Below, piece by piece: positions 53,245 through 61,314 of a stretch of 64,000 nucleotides of DNA. How positions within the stretch are numbered: position 1 is the stretch's first letter; each line of letters begins with the position of its first letter. The translations under genes were made by a program, and so were the position numbers. Where the stretch lies: positions 4,388,501-4,452,500 of the forward strand of contig NZ_CP114286.1 of the NCBI RefSeq assembly GCF_027111275.1, in the 5' to 3' direction. The stretch comes from Flavobacterium luteolum. GTDB taxonomy: Bacteria > Bacteroidota > Bacteroidia > Flavobacteriales > Flavobacteriaceae. A model generated the notes under the pieces. The model searched no databases, was not told where the DNA came from, and worked only from the letters and a program-made list of their open reading frames with translations.

Positions 53245-54108
53245 TTGAAGAATAAAATCCTCACTTATTCCTTAACGTATCATAAGAGTTTGTTTTCTAA
53301 TGCAGATCAGAAAGAATATTTCTATATACAGACAAGTGAGCATCCTTATATTAGCGAACCTTATCGTGCAGAAAGTTATGCAATTGAGTTTCTGAGAAAA
53401 GGAAGCATAATCATGCAGACTGGACTCGAGAGGAAAGTAATTCATGCTCCAGCCCTTATTACTTTGGGACCATCTGTCATTAGGAGTTTTTCTAAAAATG
53501 ATGACGAAATTTTAATTGATATTATATTTTTTAAGCCGCATTTTTTTCTCGAAAATCAGACAAATGTGTTTTTTCTTGCCCAATATGATTTCTTTGAAAA
53601 CAATCATAGTCATTTGTCACAACTTGCCAAAACAGATGAAAATAAATTTGAACGCATTTTTAATTTAATTAAAGAAGCATCAGAAAACAGATCTAAGAAT
53701 CAAGCTTCTATTTTGAGAAGTTATCTGTATATTTTAATTTATGAAATTGATGCTATTCAGGAAGAAAAGAGCATTACAGAAACGCACAATCCTTTATTTG
53801 AACAGTTTAAAGAACTGCTATTTAAGGATTTTTTGAATTTTAGAACGGTACAACATTATGCTGATAAACTAAATGTAAGCCGAAAGTATTTGTCTGAAGT
53901 CATTAAAAAACACAGCGGTAAGACTGCGAGTGACTGGATTAGTGAAATGGTGATTCTGGAAGCCAAAGTTTTATTGCAGCATAAAAAAATGTCCATCAAT
54001 CAGATAAGCGATTTGCTCCATTTTACTGATCAATCTGCTTTTGGAAGATTCTTTAAAAACTACGAGAGAATTTCGCCTTTAGAATATCGGAAAAAACAAA
54101 ACGATTAA
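53245..54108 (+). CDS. AraC-family transcriptional regulator
   Basis: A 287-residue regulator with an N-terminal cupin-like ligand domain (residues 20-110: YIQTSEHPYISEPYRAESYAIEFLRKGS). A C-terminal AraC double HTH spans about 190-285: VQHYADKLNVSRKYLSEVIKKHSGKTASDWI, then INQISDLLHFTDQSAFGRFFKNYERISPLEYRK. The only in-frame start upstream is TTG 53245, since TGA lies seven codons earlier. ATG codons at 53218 and 53223 are one base out of frame across an A8 tract. It is divergent from the TauE/SafE gene, a likely target. Confidence 0.88.
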   Translation: MKNKILTYSLTYHKSLFSNADQKEYFYIQTSEHPYISEPYRAESYAIEFLRKGSIIMQTGLERKVIHAPALITLGPSVIRSFSKNDDEILIDIIFFKPHFFLENQTNVFFLAQYDFFENNHSHLSQLAKTDENKFERIFNLIKEASENRSKNQASILRSYLYILIYEIDAIQEEKSITETHNPLFEQFKELLFKDFLNFRTVQHYADKLNVSRKYLSEVIKKHSGKTASDWISEMVILEAKVLLQHKKMSINQISDLLHFTDQSAFGRFFKNYERISPLEYRKKQND

Positions 54109-54208
54109 AATAGGGTTACCGACATTTTGCACAATTTTGAAGCCGTATCGCTCTTTTTTTAGACCTACAATCAATACAACTTTGCTCTTTTATTAAAAAG
54201 GAAAAGAA

Positions 54209-54709
54209 ATGAGTAAAATTGCAAAATTTGTTGTCATCATTAACGATAACGTCTCTTGGATGGAAGACAAAGCCGTTCAGTTTTATACCAATTTATTTAG
54301 GGAAAAAGATTTGGGAGAAAAATATGCAGAGCAGCATCTTTCTCAAAAAGAATTGTTTAAAATTCAGAATGATTTTTCGATCGAAATTCTGATGGCATAT
54401 CTTGGTGAAACACCACAATCGTATTTAAAATTGGATTCGTCAAGAATATTAAACGAAAATCTAGGAGCGTCAAAAGCAATTAATCTAAGTGAGATTATTT
54501 ATTTTGATGAAGAAGATTTAAAAGCGCTTATTAAACGTGCCGAAGAAATTGCTTATCAGCGAAAACATGATCTAATCTGGGTGAAAGCTTTTGCCATAGA
54601 CAATGCTTTAATCGATATATTACGATTATTGAATTACGAAGAATTTGATTTGGAAGAAAGTAGGGAAGATCGATTTCCAAAACGAATTTATTTCCGAAAA
54701 AAGATGTGA
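54209..54709 (+). CDS. GNAT-like protein with degenerate acetyl-CoA loop
   Basis: A 166-residue protein whose layout follows an acetyltransferase: a YLGETPQSYLKLD strand near residue 68, INLSEIIYFDEEDLKALIKRAEEIAYQ in place of the usual core strand-loop-helix, and LIWVKAFAIDNALIDILRLLNYEEFD like the typical WLxVxxxNxxAIxxYxxxGFE end. The Q/R-x-x-G-x-G/A acetyl-CoA loop is absent, being FDEEDL here. It may bind a ligand without acetyltransferase activity. It is 100 bp after the AraC gene on the same strand. Confidence 0.6.
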   Translation: MSKIAKFVVIINDNVSWMEDKAVQFYTNLFREKDLGEKYAEQHLSQKELFKIQNDFSIEILMAYLGETPQSYLKLDSSRILNENLGASKAINLSEIIYFDEEDLKALIKRAEEIAYQRKHDLIWVKAFAIDNALIDILRLLNYEEFDLEESREDRFPKRIYFRKKM

Positions 54710-54720
54710 ATTGATTTTTT

Positions 54721-54794
54721 TGGTTGATAGTTGATAGTTTTGGTTGTTAGGAAAAATTTTTAACCCATCAACTATCAACCAAAAACCATCAACC
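54721..54794. repeat. Palindromic repeat of GTTGATAG words between convergent genes
   Basis: TGGTTGATAGTTGATAGTTT and a right arm of AACTATCAACCAAAAACCAT with AACC ends. It lies between the GNAT-like gene and the minus-strand DoxX gene and could terminate both. Confidence 0.8.
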
Positions 54795-54801
54795 TAAAAA
54801 A

Positions 54802-55236
54802 CTATATTCTATTGTCAACAGCATAAGATGTTTTTCCAATATTAGCCAATAGTAAAGCTGCCGCACAACTTGTCCAAACAGAATAATCAAGAGGCGCTTT
54901 TACAGAAACGGAAACCGACATGGCAAAAGCAAAAAAGAACATTAAAATGGTAGTTCCTAAAGCGGCAAGTCTGGTTTTGAAACCAAATAATAGTAGAAGA
55001 CTCAGTAAAACTTCAAAGAAAGTGGCAACTCCTGCAAGAACTTCTGCTGTGGCTCTGTTGGCAAAAGAATTTAGGGTTTGTGTGTAGATAACAAAGTTTT
55101 CCCAATTTCCCCAGGCGACTGCGTTAGATCCTGGTGCGCCCCAAACTCCAAATCGGTCTGCTACGGCCGAAAGCATTGTGATTCCTAAAACTATTCTTAA
55201 AATTAAACCTGCTTCTAATATTGTGATGTTTTTCAT
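54802..55236 (-). CDS. DoxX-family membrane protein
   Basis: A 144-residue protein from ATG 55236 (MKNITILEAGLILRIVLGIT). A longer frame from 55299 overlaps the upstream gene and begins with non-conserved residues. About four transmembrane helices are present: AEVLAGVATFFEVLLSLLLLFG, LAALGTTILMFFFAFAMSV and a final SVWTSCAAALLLANIG. DoxX proteins are small membrane proteins, some linked to redox or thiol stress; the role here is unknown. It follows the GNAT gene by 7 bp. Confidence 0.82.
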   Translation of the reverse strand: MKNITILEAGLILRIVLGITMLSAVADRFGVWGAPGSNAVAWGNWENFVIYTQTLNSFANRATAEVLAGVATFFEVLLSLLLLFGFKTRLAALGTTILMFFFAFAMSVSVSVKAPLDYSVWTSCAAALLLANIGKTSYAVDNRI

Positions 55237-55243
55237 TCTATAA

Positions 55244-55801
55244 TTAATTTTTGATTTGAAGATGTTCCAGGTTCTTCTTAACCAAAGTTTTGTTTCCAAC
55301 TACTTTAAAACCAAGCTTTAAATACAGTTTTTTAGCACTCGGATTGTCCTCTTCAACCAGTAGACCTAAAACCTCTTTATTTTTATGAACGTATTTATCA
55401 ATCAAAAATTGCAATAATTGAGAACCAATTCCTTTTCCCTGATATTTCGGATTCACGCCTAAAGAATCAATATAATACTCTCCAGCACGGGTTTCCAATT
55501 CTGGATCAAAGTCAGGATTGTGGTGTTTGCGAACATATTCGATTATAGGCGCGCGCAATTCTTCAATGTCTGCACCATTATAAATATTTACTGCACCAAT
55601 AATTTCGTTATTCTCTTCTGCTACAAAACAGTTTTGATAAGAATACTGATTGTTTTCACTTTCGACAAAATGCTGCAGAAAATCTTTCGCTACAGCGTAA
55701 TCTTCCTTTGCAATAAATTTATAGATAATGTCTTCCATTGCTAATAATAATATAGGAGCAATATATTTTGAGTCTGATTTTTCGGCTTTTCGTATATTCA
55801 T
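55244..55801 (-). CDS. GNAT-family N-acetyltransferase
   Basis: A 185-residue acetyltransferase: start MNIRKAEKSDSKYIAPI, central strand CFVAEENNEIIGAVNIYNG, then YYIDSLGVNPKYQGKGIGSQLLQFLID with the Q/R-x-x-G-x-G acetyl-CoA motif (YQGKGIGS, near residue 123). The end ALGLLVEEDNPSAKKLYLKLGFKVV type is standard. The acceptor is unknown. It is co-directional with and 7 bp before the DoxX gene. Confidence 0.92.
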   Translation of the reverse strand: MNIRKAEKSDSKYIAPILLLAMEDIIYKFIAKEDYAVAKDFLQHFVESENNQYSYQNCFVAEENNEIIGAVNIYNGADIEELRAPIIEYVRKHHNPDFDPELETRAGEYYIDSLGVNPKYQGKGIGSQLLQFLIDKYVHKNKEVLGLLVEEDNPSAKKLYLKLGFKVVGNKTLVKKNLEHLQIKN

Positions 55802-55839
55802 AGTGTAGTATTTTTAGCAAATTTAAGGCTTTATTTAAA

Positions 55840-55935
55840 TACATAGAAACATAGCTTTTCTTTGTGTTGAAAGGCGTTTCACATGTTTAAATGCACATAG
55901 CTTTGTGTGTTCAACTTTGACAAAGTTTTAAACCA
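55840..55935. repeat. Decayed palindromic repeat with ACATAGAAACATAG words
   Basis: AAATACATAGAAACATAGCT on the left; GCACATAGCTTTGTGTGTTC and GACAAAGTTTTAAACC on the right. It is related to the element at 61083-61250. The mirror symmetry is partial. Confidence 0.5.
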
Positions 55936-55980
55936 AGGATGTAGGGAACTTTACTATCACATAAAGTAACCACAATCATT

Positions 55981-56078
55981 GTCATTTCGACGAAGGAGAA
56001 ATCTTCGCAAGAAGCTCCGTAACGAAAGGCCAATCTTTGTCGAGTTTCTTGTGGAGATTTCTCCTTCGTCGAAATGAC
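55981..56078. repeat. GTCATTTCGACGAAGGAG palindromic repeat
   Basis: A 98-bp element with perfect ends GTCATTTCGACGAAGGAGAA and its reverse complement. It is the same family as the inner element at 24055-24152, with which it shares the AGAAGCTC... and CTTGTGGAGATTTC sequences. With the preceding repeat it fills much of the 442-bp gap before the oxidoreductase gene. Confidence 0.9.
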
Positions 56079-56141
56079 AAAAATGCGTAAACTAACTTTA
56101 TAATTTATCTTTTGTAAAATCTGCGTGAAACAAAAAACACA

Positions 56142-56211
56142 ATATGCTTAATATATACAAATATACGCTCAATATATACCAATTTTGAAATTTCAACTCG
56201 GCTTATCTTTG
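56142..56211 (+). promoter_or_regulatory. Direct repeats and promoter upstream of the oxidoreductase gene
   Basis: Two roughly 20-bp direct repeats, ATATGCTTAATATATACAA (56142-56160) and ATATACGCTCAATATATACC (56161-56180), sit just before TTTG (56184-56187) and TATCTTTG (56204-56211), a -33/-7 pair with a short 16-bp spacer. The repeats could be a binding site for an unseen regulator. Confidence 0.45.
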
Positions 56212-56243
56212 TAGTATAGTTTTAATTTAAATATTAAAAAGAA

Positions 56244-57257
56244 ATGAAAGCAATAGGATTTAAAACATCATTACCCATAGAAAACCCAGAAAGTTTTATC
56301 GAATTTGAAGCCGTAAAACCAATTCCTGGACCACACGATTTATTAGTTAAAATTGATGCGATTTCAGTAAATCCAGTCGATTTTAAGATTCGCCAGAATA
56401 GTGCAAACGATACCGTTCTTGAAACTCCCAAAATTATTGGCTGGGATGCTGTCGGAATCGTTCAGGCGGTTGGACAAGATGTTACTTTGTTTGAAGTTGG
56501 AGATCCTGTATATTATGCAGGAGATATTACCAAACAAGGAAGCAATGCCGAATATCAGATTATCGACGAAAGAATTGTGGGCAGAAAACCTAAATCACTA
56601 AGTGTGGAGGAAGCAGCTGTAATTCCGTTAACCGCTTTAACCGCTTGGGAAATTTTATTTGACAGAATCAGAATTACAGCAGATAAAGACAAAGGAAAAA
56701 CGATTCTGATTATTGGTGGAGCAGGAGGAGTGGGGTCGATTGCCATTCAATTGGCTAAGAAAATCGCTGGCTTAACTGTTATTGCAACAGCGTCGCGTTC
56801 TGAAACGATTGATTGGTGCAAACAGCAGGGCGCTGACTTTGTAGTAGATCACAAAGACCTTGTTTCATCTGTTCGTGAAGCTGGTTTTGAGTATTTTGAC
56901 TTTATTTTAGATTTTGTAGATACCAATGCGTATTGGGACATAATGACTGAATTGATAAAACCTCAAGGACATATTGCTTCAATTACGGGTAGCAGCGATC
57001 CTGTTGCATTAAACAAACTAAAAAGCAAAAGTGTTTCTTTTTCGTGGGAGTTGATGTACACGCGTTCGATGTATCAAACGGAAGATATGGTAGAACAGCA
57101 TAATATTTTGAATATCGTAGCCGATTTATTAGATGACGGCATCTTAAAAACAACTTTAAAGACAACCTTAAACGGACTTTCGGTTGAAAATCTAAAAAAA
57201 GCGCACGAACTTTTGGAGTCTGGGCGAACAATTGGAAAGATTGCTATTAAGTTTTAA
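56244..57257 (+). CDS. Zinc-type alcohol dehydrogenase-like quinone oxidoreductase
   Basis: A 337-residue MDR-superfamily protein. The N-terminal GroES-like domain has DLLVKIDAISVNPVDFKIR and GWDAVGIVQAVGQDV. The Rossmann domain begins ILIIGGAGGVGSIAIQLAKK near residue 153, and GSSDPV and the terminal GKIAIKF fit the family. Catalytic zinc ligands are not evident, so it is more like NADPH quinone oxidoreductases (QOR) despite the zinc-binding family label. It could reduce quinones or enals under stress. It has its own promoter-like region; a DoxX gene follows at 145 bp. Confidence 0.9.
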   Translation: MKAIGFKTSLPIENPESFIEFEAVKPIPGPHDLLVKIDAISVNPVDFKIRQNSANDTVLETPKIIGWDAVGIVQAVGQDVTLFEVGDPVYYAGDITKQGSNAEYQIIDERIVGRKPKSLSVEEAAVIPLTALTAWEILFDRIRITADKDKGKTILIIGGAGGVGSIAIQLAKKIAGLTVIATASRSETIDWCKQQGADFVVDHKDLVSSVREAGFEYFDFILDFVDTNAYWDIMTELIKPQGHIASITGSSDPVALNKLKSKSVSFSWELMYTRSMYQTEDMVEQHNILNIVADLLDDGILKTTLKTTLNGLSVENLKKAHELLESGRTIGKIAIKF

Positions 57258-57402
57258 AAATGCAAAATCGGCTTTGTGATAGCTTAGAGAGGTTATTTGG
57301 AATTGATTTAAATAATATTGTTTTTAAATAGGAAATTTTTGTATTTTAGTCGGCTTACAAACCCAATTTGGATAAATTATTAACCTAAAGACAAAATTAT
57401 TT

Positions 57403-57789
57403 ATGATTTCAAAAAACACTGACCTTGGATTATTGTTATTGCGTTTAAGTACTGGTGGATTAATGCTTTTTCACGGTGTTTCTAAACTGATTCACGGAAT
57501 TTCGTTCCTTGTAGATAACATGGGCGCATTTGGCTATGCCGTTTACATTGGCGAAGTTTTAGCTCCAATTGCTATTTTATTAGGATTCAGAACTAGAATT
57601 GCGGCGGTTCTTTTGGCAATAACTTGTGTGGTTGCAGTTGCAACGGCTCACGCTCAGGACATTTTCACCATTAGCGATCATGGAGGTTATGCGTTAGAAT
57701 TGTTAATGCTTTATCTTTTTGGTGCCCTTGCATTGTTCTTTACAGGAGCTGGTAAATTTGCCGTTTCTAAAAACAATCAGTGGGACTAA
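57403..57789 (+). CDS. DoxX-family membrane protein
   Basis: A 128-residue protein with about four helices and the DoxX opening LGLLLLRLSTGGLMLFHGVSKLIHGI, then YIGEVLAPIAILLGFRTRIAAVLLAITCVVAVATAHA and LELLMLYLFGALALFFTGAGKFAV. It is shorter than and only distantly like the one at 54802. These proteins often lie beside oxidoreductases, as here, where a zinc-type dehydrogenase gene is upstream. Function is unknown. A clear terminator follows. Confidence 0.9.
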   Translation: MISKNTDLGLLLLRLSTGGLMLFHGVSKLIHGISFLVDNMGAFGYAVYIGEVLAPIAILLGFRTRIAAVLLAITCVVAVATAHAQDIFTISDHGGYALELLMLYLFGALALFFTGAGKFAVSKNNQWD

Positions 57790-57813
57790 ATTTTAAAAAA
57801 TATACTTGATGTT

Positions 57814-57852
57814 AAAAAGAGCCCTGAATTTTTTGATTTAGGGCTTTTTTTA
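57814..57852 (+). terminator. Rho-independent terminator after the DoxX gene
   Basis: AAAGAGCCCTGAATTTTTTG then ATTTAGGGCT and a T7 run: a GC-ended stem with a U-tract on the plus strand. Confidence 0.88.
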
Positions 57853-57881
57853 TTGATAGTGTTTTTATTATGCTATTTTTG
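57853..57881 (+). promoter_or_regulatory. Consensus promoter for the TonB receptor gene
   Basis: TTG at 57853-57855, an 18-bp spacer and TATTTTTG at 57874-57881 fit the Bacteroidota TTG-N-TAnnTTTG promoter. It directly follows the previous terminator and leaves a leader of about 28 bases. Confidence 0.65.
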
Positions 57882-57915
57882 CGCCTAAATTACCCAAATA
57901 ATTAACAAAATAGCA

Positions 57916-60120
57916 ATGAAGTTCTTATTCTCATTTACCCTTTTTATTTTTTCTTTCGTAATTAATGCACAATCTTTAAATGGTATTGTAAATGATTCTG
58001 ATGGAAAAGCATCATCAGAAGTCTTAATTCGAAACCTAAATTCAAAAACACATGCGCATACCGATGTAAACGGAAAATTTACCTTAGAAGGTGTGCAAGT
58101 AAACGATAGTTTAGTCATTACTAAAAAAGGATTCTCTACTCAAAAAATAAAACTAGCTTCTTTAGATTTTCTGACTATTTCTTTAGAAGAAAAGCCATTT
58201 TTGCTTGAAGAAGTTAAGATTGGCAATAATCTAAAATACCTAAATACTATTTCTAAAATTGATTTTGAAATTCAGCCTATTTCAAATTCTCAGGATTTAC
58301 TGCGTAAAGTTCCAGGACTTTTCATCGGTCAGCATGCGGGCGGAGGAAAAGCCGAACAAATCTTTTTAAGAGGTTTTGACTGCGATCACGGAACCGATAT
58401 CAATATTACCGTAGACGGAATGCCTGTAAATATGGTTTCGCACGCACACGGACAAGGTTACTCCGATCTGCATTTTGTGATTCCTGAAACAGTTGATAAT
58501 ATTGATTTTGACAAAGGAGCTTATTTTGTCGATAAAGGCGATTTTACAACTGCTGGATATGTTGGTTTTAATACCAAAAATGCTTTGCAGAATAGTTCTA
58601 TTTCTTTTGAAGGTGGACAGTTTGATACTTTTCGTACGGTTGCCATGTTCAATTTGTTGAATAAAGAAAACCAGTCGGCTTATTTTGCGGGAGAATACAT
58701 GATGACCGATGGTTATTTTGATGCTCCGCAGAACTTTAACCGAATTAATTTATTTGGAAAATACAATGCTAAAATGGAAAATGGAGATCGTCTGGCTATC
58801 TCGGTTTCGCATTTTAAAAGCCAGTGGGATGCTAGCGGACAGATTCCGGATCGTGCTGTAAACGACGGAACAATTTCGCATTTCGGAGCAATCGATTCAA
58901 ATGAAGGTGGAAATACAGATAGAACCAATTTCAATTTGCAGTACGATGCAAAAATTGACGAAAATACACATATCAAAAGCAGTGCATATTTAAGCAAATA
59001 TGATTTTGAGCTGTATTCTAATTTCACTTTTTTCTTAAACGATCCTGTAAACGGCGATCAGATCAAACAGAAAGAGAATAGAACCATTGTAGGTTTTCAG
59101 TCTGAATATGATCAGAAATTAAGCGAAAAATGGCGTTTTAAACTGGGCGCTGGACTTCGAAATGATAATAATAAAGATGTTGAATTATCGCATACATTAG
59201 ACAGAAAAACAGTTTTAGACTATTTGAGTTTAGGAACTGTAAATCAGACCAATTTATTTACGTATTCAAGTCTTGATTTTACATCGGGAAAATGGCTGGT
59301 AAACGGAGGTTTGCGTTTAGATTATTTCAAATTTGGTTACGAAGATCAATTGGCGGCAACGTACACGAATCAGACACAGACAAAAGCAATTGTGAGTCCG
59401 AAACTGAACTTTTTGTATACTCAAAATGATAAATTAAACTATTTCTTGAAATTAGGAAAAGGATTTCATAGCAATGATACGCGTGTAGTAGTGGCGCAAA
59501 AAGGGGAAAAAATTCTTCCAGAAACCTACGGAGCAGATTTAGGAATCAACTGGAAACCATTTCCGCGTATGATTATTAATTCGGCAATTTGGTATTTGTA
59601 TTTAGCGCAGGAATTTGTTTATGTTGGAGACGAAGCTGTAGTTGAACCAAGCGGCAAAACAGAAAGAAAAGGTTTCGATTTTGGTTTCAGATATCAATTG
59701 ACCAATTGGTTGTTCTGGAATACCGATTATACGTACACGCACGCAAGAGCAATAGATGAGCCTAAAGGAAACGATTATCTGCCATTGGCTCCAAAAAATA
59801 CTTTAATGAACGGAATTTCGGTTAAAGATTTAAAAGGTTTCTCAGGAAGTTTAAGAACTCGTTTCTTAGGAGACAGACCAGCAAACGAAGACAATTCGGT
59901 TGTGGCAAAAGGCTATTGCATTACCGATTTCTCTGTGAATTATCAGATTAAGAAAATTTCAATTGGCGTAAACATCGACAATATTTTCAACACCAAATGG
60001 AAAGAAACACAATTCTTAACCGAATCAAGACTGGCAAATGAAACGGATCCTGTAGAAGAAATTCATTTTACAGCAGGAACGCCGTTTAATGCAAGATTGA
60101 TTTTGAAATATGCTTGGTAG
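57916..60120 (+). CDS. TonB-dependent outer-membrane receptor, 734 residues
   Basis: A signal peptide (MKFLFSFTLFIFSFVINAQ) is followed by a carboxypeptidase-regulatory-like domain (LNGIVNDSDGKASSEVLIRN, 20-100). The plug (about 112-235) has LLRKVPGLFIGQHAGGGKAE, IFLRGFDCDHGTDINITVDG and VSHAHGQGYSDLHFV, and the barrel ends NARLILKYAW. The plug carries several His and Asp residues, which hints at a metal or metal-complex ligand, but this is only an inference. There is no STN domain, so it is unlikely to signal to a FecR. It stands alone with its own promoter. Confidence 0.92.
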   Translation: MKFLFSFTLFIFSFVINAQSLNGIVNDSDGKASSEVLIRNLNSKTHAHTDVNGKFTLEGVQVNDSLVITKKGFSTQKIKLASLDFLTISLEEKPFLLEEVKIGNNLKYLNTISKIDFEIQPISNSQDLLRKVPGLFIGQHAGGGKAEQIFLRGFDCDHGTDINITVDGMPVNMVSHAHGQGYSDLHFVIPETVDNIDFDKGAYFVDKGDFTTAGYVGFNTKNALQNSSISFEGGQFDTFRTVAMFNLLNKENQSAYFAGEYMMTDGYFDAPQNFNRINLFGKYNAKMENGDRLAISVSHFKSQWDASGQIPDRAVNDGTISHFGAIDSNEGGNTDRTNFNLQYDAKIDENTHIKSSAYLSKYDFELYSNFTFFLNDPVNGDQIKQKENRTIVGFQSEYDQKLSEKWRFKLGAGLRNDNNKDVELSHTLDRKTVLDYLSLGTVNQTNLFTYSSLDFTSGKWLVNGGLRLDYFKFGYEDQLAATYTNQTQTKAIVSPKLNFLYTQNDKLNYFLKLGKGFHSNDTRVVVAQKGEKILPETYGADLGINWKPFPRMIINSAIWYLYLAQEFVYVGDEAVVEPSGKTERKGFDFGFRYQLTNWLFWNTDYTYTHARAIDEPKGNDYLPLAPKNTLMNGISVKDLKGFSGSLRTRFLGDRPANEDNSVVAKGYCITDFSVNYQIKKISIGVNIDNIFNTKWKETQFLTESRLANETDPVEEIHFTAGTPFNARLILKYAW

Positions 60121-60130
60121 AAATTGATCA

Positions 60131-60206
60131 ATGTGCCAATTAGAAAATGTGCCAATTAGATAATTACTCTCATTATCTAATTGGCACATTTTCTAATTAT
60201 CTAATT
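60131..60206. repeat. GTGCCAATTAGAT palindromic repeat
   Basis: ATGTGCCAATTAGAAAATGT and GTGCCAATTAGATAAT on the left; ATTATCTAATTGGCAC and ACATTTTCTAATTATC on the right. A near-relative, with GTCAATTAGATAAT words, is at 63181-63262. Confidence 0.85.
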
Positions 60207-60287
60207 CTATTATCGTCTAAAATGACATTTTCACCGAGTAGATTCTTCATTCTACCGATCACAATTTTAATTGATATACTCCCGATA

Positions 60288-60295
60288 TACTTTTG
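60288..60295 (+). promoter_or_regulatory. -7 box of the CPBP protease gene
   Basis: TACTTTTG fits TAnnTTTG. Transcription would begin near 60302, so the TTG at 60293, an earlier in-frame start, lies within the promoter and is unlikely to be used. This supports ATG 60326. Confidence 0.5.
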
Positions 60296-60325
60296 ATCAA
60301 AATTAAAACCTTAAAAATCAAAATT

Positions 60326-61054
60326 ATGTCATTATTTACGCCACTTCTTTGGATTTTGTTAATCGCTCCGCTTATTGTTATTGCGTATTTCAAATCGGAA
60401 AAAACAAACTTAAAGTATTTACTATTTTTCATTTTATATTTCCTTGCCGATGTGTTTTTACAGGCTTCAGGGAAACAATTAATAGATCTTGATTTGAAAT
60501 TCAATTGGTCGGGAAAAGTTCTGAGTTTAATATTAGGATTGATTATAATCTTTTCGGTTTCAAAAGAAGAAAGAATCAAAATCGGATTTACTTCTAAAAC
60601 CAATTCGCCAGCAAGCTTGAAATTTGGACTATTGGTTTTCTTCGGGTTTACTTTGTTTGATATTATTTTTAAGCTCATTTTATTTCCAAAAGGAAATGCT
60701 TTTAATCTAGAAACTTTTCTTTTTCAAGCTACCATGCCTGGTTTAACGGAGGAAATCCTTTTTAGAGGAATCTCTTTATGGCTTTTAGATAAAGCTTTTG
60801 CGCCAACTTGGAATTATCGAGGCATTAAATTTGGCTGGGCGTTTGTTATTGTAACGGTTTTGTTTGGTGTTTCTCACGGAGCAGTTTTAGACCAAGATTT
60901 GCATTTGAAATTTGATATTATTACAATGGTCTACTTAACATTAATTTCTTCTTTGAGCGTTGGTATTTTAAGACAGTTTTCAGGAAATCTTATTTATTCT
61001 ATCCTGGGTCATAACACGATTAATTTGATCAATGCTGTGATTAGAATTTTATAA
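60326..61054 (+). CDS. CPBP-family intramembrane metalloprotease-like protein
   Basis: A 242-residue membrane protein, mostly hydrophobic helices. Motif 1 is the paired glutamates in LTEEILFRG (near residue 151), motif 2 is FGVSH (near 192), and motif 3 is GHNTIN near the end. These are the conserved CAAX-protease/bacteriocin-processing (Abi) sites. Such proteins cut transmembrane or membrane-tethered substrates; none is identifiable here. I take ATG 60326; the earlier TTG 60293 lies in the promoter. Confidence 0.9.
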   Translation: MSLFTPLLWILLIAPLIVIAYFKSEKTNLKYLLFFILYFLADVFLQASGKQLIDLDLKFNWSGKVLSLILGLIIIFSVSKEERIKIGFTSKTNSPASLKFGLLVFFGFTLFDIIFKLILFPKGNAFNLETFLFQATMPGLTEEILFRGISLWLLDKAFAPTWNYRGIKFGWAFVIVTVLFGVSHGAVLDQDLHLKFDIITMVYLTLISSLSVGILRQFSGNLIYSILGHNTINLINAVIRIL

Positions 61055-61082
61055 AAAAGGAATTCAATATCTAATTAATTTT

Positions 61083-61250
61083 AAACACATAGAAACATAG
61101 AGTTTTTTATTTCGAAAAAGAAGAGAGAAAGAAACTGGTTTCTCACACATAGATGTAAACCTTTGCAAGTATCTTCAAAACGACTATGTGTATTAAAACA
61201 AAGTGAAACGTCTTTAAGCGCAAAGAAAATCTATGCTTCTATGTGCTAAA
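61083..61250. repeat. ACATAGAAACATAG palindromic repeat
   Basis: AAACACATAGAAACATAGAG mirrored by CTATGCTTCTATGTGCTAAA, with an inner CACACATAGATG / CGACTATGTGT pair. It lies between co-directional genes. It is related to the decayed copy at 55840-55935. Confidence 0.75.
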
Positions 61251-61283
61251 TATATTTTCGCACTCAATGGAAAAAAAATAAAT

Positions 61284-61291
61284 TATATTTG
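61284..61291 (+). promoter_or_regulatory. -7 box for the LytS-type kinase gene
   Basis: TATATTTG matches TAnnTTTG, 23 bases upstream of ATG 61315. No good -33 is seen, so the promoter may rely on an activator. Confidence 0.45.
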
Positions 61292-61314
61292 AAACTGCTT
61301 TACAAATCTATAAC

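Noticed and set aside
55237..55299. Longer start for the DoxX gene at 54802
   Set aside because: The extra residues overlap the GNAT gene and are charged and non-conserved; ATG 55236 starts the family sequence.
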